This document shows positions 27,701-36,644 of a stretch of 64,000 nucleotides of DNA, in pieces. The notes under the pieces are model-generated. The model made no database searches, was not told the origin of the DNA, and saw only the letters and a list, made by a program, of their open reading frames with translations. This DNA comes from Singulisphaera sp. GP187 (GTDB lineage: Bacteria; Planctomycetota; Planctomycetia; Gemmatales; Gemmataceae): assembly GCA_945905925.1 (NCBI GenBank), contig CAMDQN010000001.1, forward strand, positions 62,001-126,000, given 5' to 3'. The translations under genes were made by a program, and so were the position numbers. Each line of letters begins with the position of its first letter. The first letter of the stretch is position 1.

Positions 27701-28271
27701 GCGGAGCCTCAAGAAACTCGGCCTGTCGAACGAGATCGACCGGTTCCTGACGAAACTCCATAGCGAGGTATTGGGCGGCGCGTCCACCGCGGAACTGAAG
27801 AAGAAGCACCAGGCCAAGCCGGAGGTGTGGTCCGCGGTGCTTCAAACGCTGCTCAACCTCGCCGGCGGGTGGCTCCACTTCGGCCGTCAGGACCGGGCGG
27901 AACCGATCCTCGTCGAAGCGCGTAGCGAGTTGCTGAACCAGGGCGCGGTGTCACTCCAACCGAAGGACTACACCGAACTGGCGCGTGCCTACGTGACCGC
28001 GTTGGGCCAGGGTAACGCCGAAACCGCGTTGACGCGCATGATTGAGCTGTTCAAGAAAATGTCGCCCGCGAAGATCACGAACACGTGGACGACCGCGCAG
28101 TACTACTCGCGATTCCACCTGAACCTTGTGGAAGACGTGATTCGCGCCGTAGTGAACGAGGACGCGGCGCTCGGCCCGTCCGGCCGCCGGTGGCTCGACG
28201 ACGACGAATATCTGGTCCGTCGCCGCATCCACGCGGACATGAAGCGGAACCTGGAAAAGAACCACCTCTGA
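24771..28271 (+). CDS. Giant unknown protein 1 of the FtsH-like cluster
   Basis: A 1166-residue soluble protein and a paralogue of the next gene. Residues 1-410 form a mixed domain opening MILLFPNLDTIRLALTSGIV. A disordered Lys/Pro/Ala linker at about 417-461 (KPDKSDKDPKDQDD, GAAPKAGAKGKPTATK) leads to a long helical region of repeat-like character. Conserved blocks shared with the paralogue include DAAICWLDALW, ADVLGLARVRDRLLKRL and the C-terminal WLDDDEYLVRRRIHADM. There is no signal peptide, Walker motif or known catalytic motif. The TGA stop lies inside an 8-bp hairpin. A scaffold, sensor or substrate-recognition subunit for the protease is the simplest reading. Confidence 0.85.
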   Translation: MILLFPNLDTIRLALTSGIVPADVTLTPAAVSFNAEGKIYVEPTANLSRAVTKNLDRIGVKGSKRHASDDPQEVTCWPQLLPVTRDTAAPTISNQAPVLFELEKPEDLSSLVAEMLRLGNDRQGFRWFAADGDSESKRVLLRVIGPPYYTLLRAIDKDSSGTAGTVRAYLERAPRVWVEVGHTLPLASQLRVADKQLLLIREPREWLYLDESPFQDVYDIMQFKLPASPVGWTEAKAPKKMSVPLRLTAGSGNETAELWVLRENAVEQLDTLVRDSDERLLQRLMFAVATDAKGASTVILRVRPSKLTPPVLAIDNAIAFKPFLKLPNLFLPVGRRLHPTLRRDAVRKLLADDADQVVWLYPDDKNGFVPEFVPDAAFRSLEDWVDYVIEAEQQPLAAWIEATRFDFDHFVCKDVGGPKTKPDKSDKDPKDQDDVKAPKGGAAPKAGAKGKPTATKPTATAEFLPPVEDVKKPNEWKIKATELEGQFLAVEGSLDSPERQAIWPELAAAYAGAKEPMDAAICWLDALWDSDPLPPEWLAGWVRSELPDHKSATIKADEYDKLLNHTGTGLAESRAVVSAFLWLAAQNPVPQWLLTRLPAVQSYMETHDSSLPVRAVWLVGFRLAQLSGADVLGLARVRDRLLKRLLEQGLQAERDLPYFLRVAGVKDSERMRVVRDKSMELHGTIRKWLDDTAAVQKNEHIKTNHPLVDLLFAFAVAKLGETTQAKKLLDDAKKVLEKPIPTSWQDNKLFENVVSAVASNFMYKAYKYRVEQVLAGKQPTGQLSAELTAELEELANKARTVGTNNPFLRGEYVIGRLREQSRILEPQERLDPYSYWTKNQDPLKKELADLHTVKDPNKLAARIRKLYTDGVTGKTLKEVQFHVLHEGLPLAARGSENFTVELLALVPAALQGTGAANESPDLPKKQGELLERAMFHAGHFNRDDLVKKFVDDFTTLVHSKPQDMRFKLINVVAGQCMRSLKKLGLSNEIDRFLTKLHSEVLGGASTAELKKKHQAKPEVWSAVLQTLLNLAGGWLHFGRQDRAEPILVEARSELLNQGAVSLQPKDYTELARAYVTALGQGNAETALTRMIELFKKMSPAKITNTWTTAQYYSRFHLNLVEDVIRAVVNEDAALGPSGRRWLDDDEYLVRRRIHADMKRNLEKNHL

Positions 28272-28347
28272 CTTTCGGTCAGAGGCAATTCGAAGCACGA
28301 AATTCGAAAGAAGGCACCAGACGAACCGGTGTCTTCTTTCGAATTTC
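28264..28347. repeat. Two inverted repeats between the giant paralogues
   Basis: The first, CCTCTGAC-TTTCG-GTCAGAGG at about 28264-28284, includes the stop codon of the upstream gene. The second pairs GAAATTCGAAAGAAGGCACC (28299-28318) with GGTGTCTTCTTTCGAATTTC (28328-28347) with one mismatch. The second is AT-richer than its surroundings. Together they fill most of the gap before the start at 28382. Confidence 0.88.
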
Positions 28348-28381
28348 GAATTTCCCCCGCTTCGGGCACTACACTTCGGTC

Positions 28382-31300
28382 ATGCCCGCGCTGTTCTTCC
28401 CGAATCTGGATACGCTCCGACTCGCGCTCGCCAGCGGACTCGTGCCCACTCGGGTCACGTTGGCACCCGTGCGCGCCGGACTGGACGCTCCTCACCTCTG
28501 GCTCGATCTGGATGAACTCCTTCCGCGTGAAACGCTCACCGCGCTCGGGCGCCTCGGTGTTGTTGCGCTCGGCGCGCCGAGTGTGCCCACCTTACCGACC
28601 CGTTGTTGGGCCGAACTGCTCCCGCTCCGAAAAACCGTGCCCGGCACCGGGCCGGTTCTATTCGACGTGCCGGACAAGCACCTCACCACATTCGTCGCGC
28701 GCCTTCGGAGGCTCCGCGCCGGGCCAGCCGGTGTGTACCTGCTGCCCGAACCGCACGCGAGCCGCGCCTGGGTAACAGTTACTGCGCCGCCGCTCGCGGT
28801 TCTGTTGTGGACCGAGGAACCGGATTCGCCGATTTACGCGTACCAGAAGCAGTTACCGGAAGTTTGGACCGCGCGCGGCTGGGAACACCCGCTCGCGGGG
28901 CAACTCGTGATTCCGGTCGGGTGTGTCCTCCTGTGCGACCTGGAACGTGGCGTGACCGCGTTCGCCGCCCCAGTGCCGCCCCCCCTCAACGACGAGTTCT
29001 TCCTCCGGCGCCGACCCGCGACCGTGCCCGCAACCGGACGGCCGGCGCGAATCGAAGTCCGCCTCCGGCTCGCGCGGTGCGATGTCGCCGCGCCGGAATC
29101 ACTTTGGGTTCTCACGCCGCAAGAGCAAGACAGCTTCCGCGAGTTTTGTTGCGGTGCCGACGAACGACTCCTGCGCCGGTTCGAGATCGCGACTCTTCAG
29201 TCCGGTGAATCAACCCGACTGATCGTGCGGCGCGCGCCGGACGAAGACAGCGTGATCCTCCCGGTGGTGAGCGGCGGATATCGCGTCGATCCGCGGTTGC
29301 CGTCGCTGTTCGTTCCAGCAGGGTACGCGCTGCGCCCACGGACCCGCGCGGCCGAACTCGTGCGCGAGTTGGGCCTGACTTCCGACCGCGTGACGTGGCT
29401 CGAACCGACCGGCGCCGACGGGTTCACCGCGCACGCGGTCGCGGTCAGCACGTTCCGCCCGCTCTGCGACCTGCTCGAGTACAGCGCGGAACCGGCCTCG
29501 CCGATGACCGCGATGCGGATACCGGCCGACCCGTTCCCGTTCACGAAGTTCGCGCTCCGCCTCGATCCGGTCGCCGATCTCGAACCGGAGGACGGCGACG
29601 AACTGATTGAGGAAGAAGCGCCAGCGCCCGCCGAGGGCGAGCCGGGTTGGGTCGCGAAATCGGTTGGCAAAATGGTGCGATGGGTTCGGGGTCGTGCGCG
29701 CCCCGACCCCGCCGACGCGTCGGCGCCCGATCCCAAACCGCGACACGGCGAGCGGAAGTCACGTCACGCGGAACCGGCCGGCGGGCACGTCGAGCAGAAA
29801 CTAAGTTCCGCGGACGCGCTGTTGCACGGGTACGACCGCGCGGCCCGGCGCCACGAACTGGAAAACCGGTTGCTCGCGGACTTCCCGAAGCTCGGGCCGG
29901 ACGAGCGGGCGGCGCGCTGGGCCGAACTCGCGGGCGTCTACGGTGCGACCGGTCAGTCGCTCGACGCGGCCGTGTGCTGGGTGAACGCGACCTGGGAATA
30001 CGCCACCCCGCCGACGGAGTGGCTCGAACGCTGGGTCGATGCGGAGTGCCACGCGGCGAAGCGCGGCGACCGTTCGGCCGACCTCGACCGGTGGCTCGCC
30101 GAACCCGGGCGCCCCGGCACCGGGAGAGTGGTCGCCGCGCTCGCGGCACACGCCGGGTTCCAGCCGATGCCGGCACCGGAGTTCGTCGCGTTGCTTCCTC
30201 GCGTCCTCGCGGTGTTAGAACAGCATCTCGACGACATCCCCGTGCGTGGCGCGTGGCTGGCAAGGCTGGCGGTGGCGAGGTCGTGCGACGGCGACGTATT
30301 GGGTCTGGCGCGCTGGCGCGACAAGTTGATCCACCGGTTGCGCGATCGCGGACCTGGGCTGGATCTGGATGAACCGTCGTTCCTACGGTTCCATGGCACG
30401 GCGACCGCCGAGCGATTCAAGACCGCGCGTGAATGGCTCACACGCGTGAAGGAGCCGGTGTTGGCGTGGGTTCAGCGGCACGGCGGAAGCAATCGGATGC
30501 AGTGGACCGGCCTCGAAGCCGAAACGGAAGCGACCGCGATTTACGCACAGTTCATCCTCGCATGGGGATTGGGCGCGCTCGGCGAGAGAGCCAGAGCAAG
30601 AGATTGGTCGGCGCGCGCTCGCAAAGCACTTGCAAAAGTCGGAGGGCCGCGAGCTGACCCGGCCACACACGCGCTGCTCGGCGACCTGTTCTTACACCGC
30701 ATCAAGGAGGCACACGAAGGCCACACGCCGAAGCCCGGTCTACCGCCGGAATTGCGGGAGCGATTGGACGAGTTACCGTACTTCGCACGGTACTCGGTCG
30801 ACCGCATCCGCGAACACTGCCGCGTGCTTCAACCGCTCGGCGGGGGGCGCGGCTCCGCGCTGTCGTTGATGGTGTTCTGGGGAACCGACCGCCTCGGCGA
30901 GCGCCTCTCGGTACTCGACTCGCACACTGGCACGGCACAACTCAACGACGAGGCCCGCGCACTTCTGGGCATCGTCATAGAGGAATCGACCACCTCAACG
31001 GTGCCACGCGTCGTCTTCGCGCTGTTGGAAGTCGCTGGGTTACTGGAACTGTCCGTGCTCGAACCGCTCCTCGCGCTTGTCCCGGCGGCGCTGGACTGGA
31101 TGAACAACTGGGTCCGCCCGGGAAGAGACGAAAGCGAGGAGAATCGCGCCGGTCGCGTGCTGAAGTACCAGAAAACGATGATCGACGCAGCGTTCGCGGT
31201 CGCGCCGGCGGGCACCGCAACCGTACTGCTCCGCCACTTGACGCGCGGCGCGGCGACCGGACACTTGCTCGCGGCTGCGACCGCAACCGCACCACGAACG

Positions 31301-31819
31301 GGTCGAGCGGCTCGCAAGTTTGGGCTGGCCGCGGACGCCGAAGCCCTGATGAATGCGCTCGACCCGGCACGCGCGGAGTGGGGAAAGGCACCGGTCACGG
31401 CGGAGCGCGTCGGGTTGGCGGTCGGGTGGTTCGCGGCCGGCGACGAGGACGCCGCGAACCGCATTCTGAACGCGGCCCGCGAGCAACTGTTCCTGACCGC
31501 TCCCAACGACTTGCAGGACCGCACAGCCATCGCGCTGGCTTACGCGGAGGCGCTCGGGTTCGCCCCATCCGGCATCGCGCTCGGGCGCCTCGAAGAACTG
31601 TTCCAGCGCCTCGACCGCGTCACCGTGGGCGGGTCCACGAATTGCTACTTCACGCTGCAACCCCTGCGACTCATCGACACCGTGGTGAGGTCAGTGGTCA
31701 CGGACGAGTTTACACTCGGCGCCGCGGTCCGCGCTTGGCTCGACGAGGACGAGTTTCTCATCCGCCAGCGCGTTCACCGCGACATGGCCTCGCTTCTGTG
31801 CGAGAGCGAACTGGGTTAG
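28382..31819 (+). CDS. Giant unknown protein 2 of the FtsH-like cluster
   Basis: A 1145-residue soluble protein, clearly paralogous to the preceding one along its whole length. The N-terminus MPALFFPNLDTLRLALASGLV mirrors its opening, and DAAVCWVNATW, GDVLGLARWRDKLIHRL and WLDEDEFLIRQRVHRDM mirror its later blocks. The disordered linker is in the same place (about 399-472) but is acidic then Arg/Pro-rich, so linkers diverged faster than domains. ATG 28382 is chosen because it aligns with the paralogue's start; the frame is open further upstream across the inverted repeats. No catalytic motif is seen. Two diverged copies suggest a heterodimer or two specificities. Confidence 0.85.
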   Translation: MPALFFPNLDTLRLALASGLVPTRVTLAPVRAGLDAPHLWLDLDELLPRETLTALGRLGVVALGAPSVPTLPTRCWAELLPLRKTVPGTGPVLFDVPDKHLTTFVARLRRLRAGPAGVYLLPEPHASRAWVTVTAPPLAVLLWTEEPDSPIYAYQKQLPEVWTARGWEHPLAGQLVIPVGCVLLCDLERGVTAFAAPVPPPLNDEFFLRRRPATVPATGRPARIEVRLRLARCDVAAPESLWVLTPQEQDSFREFCCGADERLLRRFEIATLQSGESTRLIVRRAPDEDSVILPVVSGGYRVDPRLPSLFVPAGYALRPRTRAAELVRELGLTSDRVTWLEPTGADGFTAHAVAVSTFRPLCDLLEYSAEPASPMTAMRIPADPFPFTKFALRLDPVADLEPEDGDELIEEEAPAPAEGEPGWVAKSVGKMVRWVRGRARPDPADASAPDPKPRHGERKSRHAEPAGGHVEQKLSSADALLHGYDRAARRHELENRLLADFPKLGPDERAARWAELAGVYGATGQSLDAAVCWVNATWEYATPPTEWLERWVDAECHAAKRGDRSADLDRWLAEPGRPGTGRVVAALAAHAGFQPMPAPEFVALLPRVLAVLEQHLDDIPVRGAWLARLAVARSCDGDVLGLARWRDKLIHRLRDRGPGLDLDEPSFLRFHGTATAERFKTAREWLTRVKEPVLAWVQRHGGSNRMQWTGLEAETEATAIYAQFILAWGLGALGERARARDWSARARKALAKVGGPRADPATHALLGDLFLHRIKEAHEGHTPKPGLPPELRERLDELPYFARYSVDRIREHCRVLQPLGGGRGSALSLMVFWGTDRLGERLSVLDSHTGTAQLNDEARALLGIVIEESTTSTVPRVVFALLEVAGLLELSVLEPLLALVPAALDWMNNWVRPGRDESEENRAGRVLKYQKTMIDAAFAVAPAGTATVLLRHLTRGAATGHLLAAATATAPRTGRAARKFGLAADAEALMNALDPARAEWGKAPVTAERVGLAVGWFAAGDEDAANRILNAAREQLFLTAPNDLQDRTAIALAYAEALGFAPSGIALGRLEELFQRLDRVTVGGSTNCYFTLQPLRLIDTVVRSVVTDEFTLGAAVRAWLDEDEFLIRQRVHRDMASLLCESELG

Positions 31820-31970
31820 CACTTCGACTGGAAAACCGGTTCAGTTCGTGAGAAAACCACGTGCGACGGCCCGCGCCATCTGATACGCTTATTCCAACCC
31901 TCCCTGCCCCAACCGACCCACCTTCGCACTCGCTATCCCACCACGACGCGCACAGCCGCGAGAACGCATA

Positions 31971-34900
31971 ATGAAGCACCCGCTCTCTGTACTTTCGCGA
32001 GTCTGCCTTGTCCCTGTCGTCGCAGCGATCATCCTGCTCGCCACGACGAACGGCGCTATCGCGGCCGACCCGTATCAGGACAAGGTGCTGCCGTTCCTCA
32101 ACACGTACTGCGTCAAGTGCCACACGAAAGAGAAGCCGAGCGGCGACCTCGACCTGACCAAGTTCACTTCCTCAGCAAAGATCGTCGAAGACTTCAGGCA
32201 GTGGGAACACGTGGTTACATTCCTGAAGAAAGCGGAGATGCCGCCCGCGAAATCGAAGCAACCGTCTGACGAGTTGCGCGCGGAGATGGTCGCGACGATC
32301 GAGAAAGTGCTGATGTCGGAGGCACGGAAGCTCGCGGGCGATCCGGGCGCGGTGCCCCCGCGGCGCCTCACCAACGCGGAGTACGACTACACAATTCTTG
32401 ACCTCACCGGCGCGGACATTCGCCCCGCAAAGTCGTTCCCGGTCGATCCCGCGTCCGGCGAAGGCTTCAACAACACCGGCGAAGCGCTCGCGATGTCGCC
32501 AAGCCTGTTCAAAAAGTATTACTCCGCAGGTGAGCAGGTCGCGGACCACGCCTTGCTTAGCACCACGGGGCTGAAGTTTGCCCCGCATCAGGTCGTCACG
32601 TTCGCGGACCGCCAGAAGTTCTACGAACAACAGATCATCCGCTTCTACGAGGCGCACGCGGTCGATTACGAAAAGTATTTCACTGTGCTGTGGCTGTACA
32701 AGCACCGACCAGTCGCGCAGAAGTCCGTGACCATCGATGAGTGGGCGAAGGAAAAGGGGATGAATCTCAAGGAGTTCAGCCCGAAGTACGCCCGACGCCT
32801 CTGGGATGCACTAACGGGCGACACGCCCGACACGTTCGCAATCCACTGGCTGCGGCAGCGGTGGAACGCACTCCCGGAGAACGGGGCGCAATCGGCTATC
32901 CGCGTCCTCGTCGCTGACGTTCAGAAGCTGAGCCGCGAACTGTGCCCGCGTGAGACGCCACCGATCGTGGCCGACGCCGGGAACGGCCCGATCGACCATC
33001 TCGCGCGCCGCCGCAAGACCGCCGACACGCGCGACACGTTCGACAAGCCCACGGCCGCGTCAAAGTTTTCGTTCGAGTTCAAGAACGCGACCGACAAGCC
33101 AACCCTCACGTTGGTGATTCAGATCGCGGACGCGGGCGGCGCGAAGGCCGACGGCTACGTCATCGTTAACGGCACACTCACCACGAACAACCAGACCACC
33201 GACAACGTGAAGAAGTGGTCGCTGCGGAGCATCCTCGCGGCACACGCCCCCGACCAATTGGAGAAACTAAAGTTCGGCACGCACCCAAGTGGCGGAAAGC
33301 TCGACGCGGACAGCTTCGCAATCAAAGCGCCCGCGACGCTGGAAATCACGATCCCGACGAGGGCGTTCCCGTTCAAGGACAAGGGGAGCGTGACCTTCAC
33401 CGCGGAAGGCGCGCTGGACGGCTCCACGGCGGGCGCGGTATTGGTTCGCGTCCTCGACCGCAAGCCGACCACCGACGAGCGCGGAGTCGCACGCCCGCTG
33501 ATCGACCCGAAGCACGCAGACAAGTTTGAAGCCTCGGGCAACGCATTCTGCCGGCTGTTCCCAAGCCGATTCTTCTACGTCGATTCAACGCGCGGCCTCT
33601 CCGCCGGGTTCCACCTCATCGAAGGATTCTTCCGCGACGATGTGCCGCTCTGCCGCTCCGTGCTGAGCGACGCGGACAAGCGCGAGTTGGATAGCCTGTG
33701 GGCGGAATTGTACTTCGCGACCAACATCTGGGAGAAGATGCTTCGCGGCTTCGTGTTCTTCGAGCGATCGGAGCGGAACTTCCTCAAGCACCAGGATTTC
33801 GATTCCTTCAAGGAAGAAGACCCCGACCTCACGAAAGATGAGACGCTCGTGCGTTTCAAAGAGGCGTACCTGAAGCGAGCCGGCGTGAAACTCACGGGCG
33901 ACGACCTCGCGAAGCACCCTATCAGCGTGTTCTTCGACGACGTGCGAACCGGGCTGAAGTGGCAAGCCGAAACGCTGAATCGCACCGAAGCGATGTACCT
34001 GAAGGATTTACTCGCGTTCGCGGAGAAGGCATACCGTCGCCCGCTTACAGACGCGGAGCGGCAGAAGCTCGAAAAGTTCTTCACTGACGTGAGTCGTGAC
34101 AAGGATCACGGCACCGATGCCGCGGTTCGAGCGTCCGTCATTCGCGTGCTGGTGTCCCCGCACTTCGCGATGCGATTCGATGCAACGCCGGCCGGTGAAT
34201 CGGTCGGGCCGCTTTCTGATCTTGCGCTCGCGTCTCGACTGAGCTATTTCATCTGGTCCGGGCCGCCGGACGCAGAGTTACTCACGCTCGCGGAAGCCGG
34301 CAAACTCCGCGACGAGAAGGTGATTCGCGAGCAGATCCGCCGCATGGTAAAAGACCCGAAGGTGAGCCGGTTCGCGCTGGAGTTCTTCGGTCAGTGGCTC
34401 GGGCACCGCGACTTCCTCTCGCAAGAAGCCGTGAACCGCACCGTGTTCCCCGCGTTCGACGACGCGCTGAAGAACGCGATGTTCGAGGAACCGACCCGAC
34501 TCATCACGTACCTGATTCAGAACGACAAGCCGATCACACAACTGCTCAACGGCGACTCCACGATTGTGAACAAGAAGCTCGCCACGCACTACGGGCTACC
34601 GTTCAGGCCCGCTGCGGACGAGTGGGAGATGGTCACCGGCTTGCACGCGAGCGGTCGCGGCGGTGTGTTGGGCATGGCGGTGTTCCTCACGAAGAACTCG
34701 CAGCCGCAGCGAACCAGCCCAGTCAAGCGCGGGTTCTGGGTCGTTCACAAGCTGCTCGGCGAACACATTCCACCGCCGCCGCCGGATGTCGCGGTGCTGC
34801 CAGCAAAAGAAACCGACACGAACGGCAAGACGATCCGCCAACTCCTGAAACTGCACGTCGAAGACGCGGCGTGTGCGCGATGCCACCAGCGATTCGATCC

Positions 34901-35291
34901 CATTGGCCTGTCGATGGAGGGCTTCGACCCGATCGGCCGGAGCCGCGCGAAAGACCTCGCGGGCCGACCGGTCGATAACGTCGTCGCGCTTCCAAGTGGG
35001 AAGGAAACACGCGGCGTGCCGGAGTTCGGCGAGTACCTCGCGAAGAACCGCAAAGCGGAGTTCGCGAAGACGCTCTCGTCCAAGTTCCTCGGCTACGCGC
35101 TCGGCCGCTCGCTGCAACTCTCCGACCAACCGCTTCTGGAGCGGATGCAGGCGGAGCTTGAGAAGACCGATTACAAACTGTCCGCGGTGTTTGAACTCGT
35201 GGCGACCAGCCCGCAGTTCCGCACGCAGCGGTGCAAGGATTTCTCCCCGACCAAATTCCGAACCGAACCACAACCCGGAGGCGAAAAGTGA
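31971..35291 (+). CDS. DUF1587/1592/1588/1585 secreted c-type protein
   Basis: A 1106-residue exported protein typical of planctomycetes. A signal peptide (about 1-31) is followed by a cytochrome-like start YCVKCH (Cys47, Cys50, His51). Next come DUF1587 at about 120-190 (RRLTNAEYDYTILDLTG), a middle region and DUF1592 (LALASRLSYFIWSGPPDAE). DUF1588 (GDSTIVNKKLATHYGL; NSQPQRTSPVKRGFWV) follows, and DUF1585 at the end contains a second haem motif CARCH near 968-972. It should be a periplasmic or surface c-type haem protein. The coupled DUF1552 gene follows at once, the standard pairing. Redox partners and substrates are unknown. Confidence 0.95.
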   Translation: MKHPLSVLSRVCLVPVVAAIILLATTNGAIAADPYQDKVLPFLNTYCVKCHTKEKPSGDLDLTKFTSSAKIVEDFRQWEHVVTFLKKAEMPPAKSKQPSDELRAEMVATIEKVLMSEARKLAGDPGAVPPRRLTNAEYDYTILDLTGADIRPAKSFPVDPASGEGFNNTGEALAMSPSLFKKYYSAGEQVADHALLSTTGLKFAPHQVVTFADRQKFYEQQIIRFYEAHAVDYEKYFTVLWLYKHRPVAQKSVTIDEWAKEKGMNLKEFSPKYARRLWDALTGDTPDTFAIHWLRQRWNALPENGAQSAIRVLVADVQKLSRELCPRETPPIVADAGNGPIDHLARRRKTADTRDTFDKPTAASKFSFEFKNATDKPTLTLVIQIADAGGAKADGYVIVNGTLTTNNQTTDNVKKWSLRSILAAHAPDQLEKLKFGTHPSGGKLDADSFAIKAPATLEITIPTRAFPFKDKGSVTFTAEGALDGSTAGAVLVRVLDRKPTTDERGVARPLIDPKHADKFEASGNAFCRLFPSRFFYVDSTRGLSAGFHLIEGFFRDDVPLCRSVLSDADKRELDSLWAELYFATNIWEKMLRGFVFFERSERNFLKHQDFDSFKEEDPDLTKDETLVRFKEAYLKRAGVKLTGDDLAKHPISVFFDDVRTGLKWQAETLNRTEAMYLKDLLAFAEKAYRRPLTDAERQKLEKFFTDVSRDKDHGTDAAVRASVIRVLVSPHFAMRFDATPAGESVGPLSDLALASRLSYFIWSGPPDAELLTLAEAGKLRDEKVIREQIRRMVKDPKVSRFALEFFGQWLGHRDFLSQEAVNRTVFPAFDDALKNAMFEEPTRLITYLIQNDKPITQLLNGDSTIVNKKLATHYGLPFRPAADEWEMVTGLHASGRGGVLGMAVFLTKNSQPQRTSPVKRGFWVVHKLLGEHIPPPPPDVAVLPAKETDTNGKTIRQLLKLHVEDAACARCHQRFDPIGLSMEGFDPIGRSRAKDLAGRPVDNVVALPSGKETRGVPEFGEYLAKNRKAEFAKTLSSKFLGYALGRSLQLSDQPLLERMQAELEKTDYKLSAVFELVATSPQFRTQRCKDFSPTKFRTEPQPGGEK

Positions 35292-36571
35292 CCGCCGAAA
35301 ACACTGTCTCACGTCGCGTGCTGCTCAAGGGTCTGGGCGTCACGGTCGCGCTACCCTGGCTCGAATCCGTACCCGCGATTGCGAGTGCCGCGCCAGCAAC
35401 GAAAACCGCGCAGCGGTTCGCGTGCCTGTTCATCGGCGACGGCATTTCGCCCCCGCACTGGTGGGCGAAAGGACAAGGCGCGGACATGGAGTTAGGTTCC
35501 AGTCTGACCCCACTCGCGCCGTTCAAGGACAAGTTGAACGTCATCAACGGACTGTGGAACAAGGAGGGCGACGGCGGCCACGCGAAGTGTACCGGCAATA
35601 TCCTGTCGGGTGCCGCTCTCAGCCGCGGGCGCACGATCAAGGGCGGCGTCAGCATGGATCAACTGCTGGCCAAACACTACGAAGACGACACCGCGCAACC
35701 GAGCTTGGTACTCGGTTGCGAACAGCCGGTGAGCGGGTTCCACGAGAGCCAGTACTCGATGGTGTACGCGTCGCACATTTCGTGGCGCAACTCCGAATCG
35801 CCGGTGCCGATCGAATTGTATCCGGCGCTCGCGTTCGATAGCCTGTTCGGGGGCAAGGCGGGCAAGCTCCAGGGCAGCATTCTCGACGACGTGTTGGCCC
35901 AGGCGAAAGACGTCACCGGTAAAGTGAGCGGCTCCGACAAGCAGAAGCTGGAAGAGTACCTGTCGTCGGTGCGCGAAACGGAACATCGCGTGCAGCGCCT
36001 CAACAAGATGGCGAAAGACGACGCACCCGTGGTGCCCGCGGGTCAGCGCCCGTCGCCGGCGCAACCAAAGGACTTCCGCGAGTACGCGAAGCTCATGTGC
36101 GACATCATCGCACTTGCCTTCCAGACGGACCGTTCGCGGATCGCTACGCTGCTCATGTCGCGTGACCTCTCCGGGCAGGTGTACCCGTTCCTCAACATCC
36201 GCGACGACCACCACAGCTACTCGCACTCGAACGAAGGCAAGGACTACCAGGCAATCGTGAAGTTCCACGTCGAGCAGTACGCGTACCTCCTCGACAAGTT
36301 GTCGAAGATGAAGGAAGGCGAAGGCACCGTTCTCGACAACTCGTGCATCATGTTCGTGTCGGAGCACTGGAACGCGCACAACGGAACGCGGGTGCCGCTG
36401 GTCCTCGCGGGCGGTCTCGGCGGCGCGCTGAAGACCGGGCGTTCACTCGACTACCTGAACGCGGGCAACGACAAGCGGAAGTTGTGCAGCCTCTACCTCA
36501 CGCTGATGGACAAGATGGGGCTGAAGGTGTCCGAGTTCGGCGACGCGAAGGCGCAACTCGCTGGCGTCTAA
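35288..36571 (+). CDS. DUF1552 Tat-type secreted protein
   Basis: A 427-residue DUF1552 protein. A twin-arginine-type leader (VSRRVLLKGLGVTVALPWLE) leads into FACLFIGDGISPPHWW, and HHSYSHSNEGKDYQ and SEHWNAHNGTRVPLVLAGG are family blocks. GTG 35288 is chosen because it overlaps the upstream stop (GTGA) and GGAGG precedes it by 7 nt. DUF1552 proteins are nearly always encoded behind a DUF1592-type c-type protein, as here, so both are probably exported and work together. Relatives in DUF1501 have an alkaline-phosphatase-like fold; activity is not established. A family B hairpin follows the stop. Confidence 0.93.
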   Translation: MTAENTVSRRVLLKGLGVTVALPWLESVPAIASAAPATKTAQRFACLFIGDGISPPHWWAKGQGADMELGSSLTPLAPFKDKLNVINGLWNKEGDGGHAKCTGNILSGAALSRGRTIKGGVSMDQLLAKHYEDDTAQPSLVLGCEQPVSGFHESQYSMVYASHISWRNSESPVPIELYPALAFDSLFGGKAGKLQGSILDDVLAQAKDVTGKVSGSDKQKLEEYLSSVRETEHRVQRLNKMAKDDAPVVPAGQRPSPAQPKDFREYAKLMCDIIALAFQTDRSRIATLLMSRDLSGQVYPFLNIRDDHHSYSHSNEGKDYQAIVKFHVEQYAYLLDKLSKMKEGEGTVLDNSCIMFVSEHWNAHNGTRVPLVLAGGLGGALKTGRSLDYLNAGNDKRKLCSLYLTLMDKMGLKVSEFGDAKAQLAGV

Positions 36572-36578
36572 TCGTCGG

Positions 36579-36620
36579 AGCCGCTTGTAGCTTCGCAAGT
36601 TGCGAAGCCACAAGCGGCTC
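36579..36620. terminator. Family B hairpin between convergent genes
   Basis: GAGCCGCTTGTAGCTTCGCA (36579-36598) pairs with TGCGAAGCCACAAGCGGCTC (36601-36620) with one mismatch and almost no loop. It lies between the convergent DUF1552 and quinoprotein-like genes and probably ends both transcripts. Confidence 0.75.
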
Positions 36621-36644
36621 TGAACATTTCAGGAATCGTCGCAA

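Noticed and set aside
28085-28381. Upstream extension of giant protein 2
   Set aside because: It overlaps the end of giant protein 1 and runs through two inverted repeats; the paralogue aligns from 28382.
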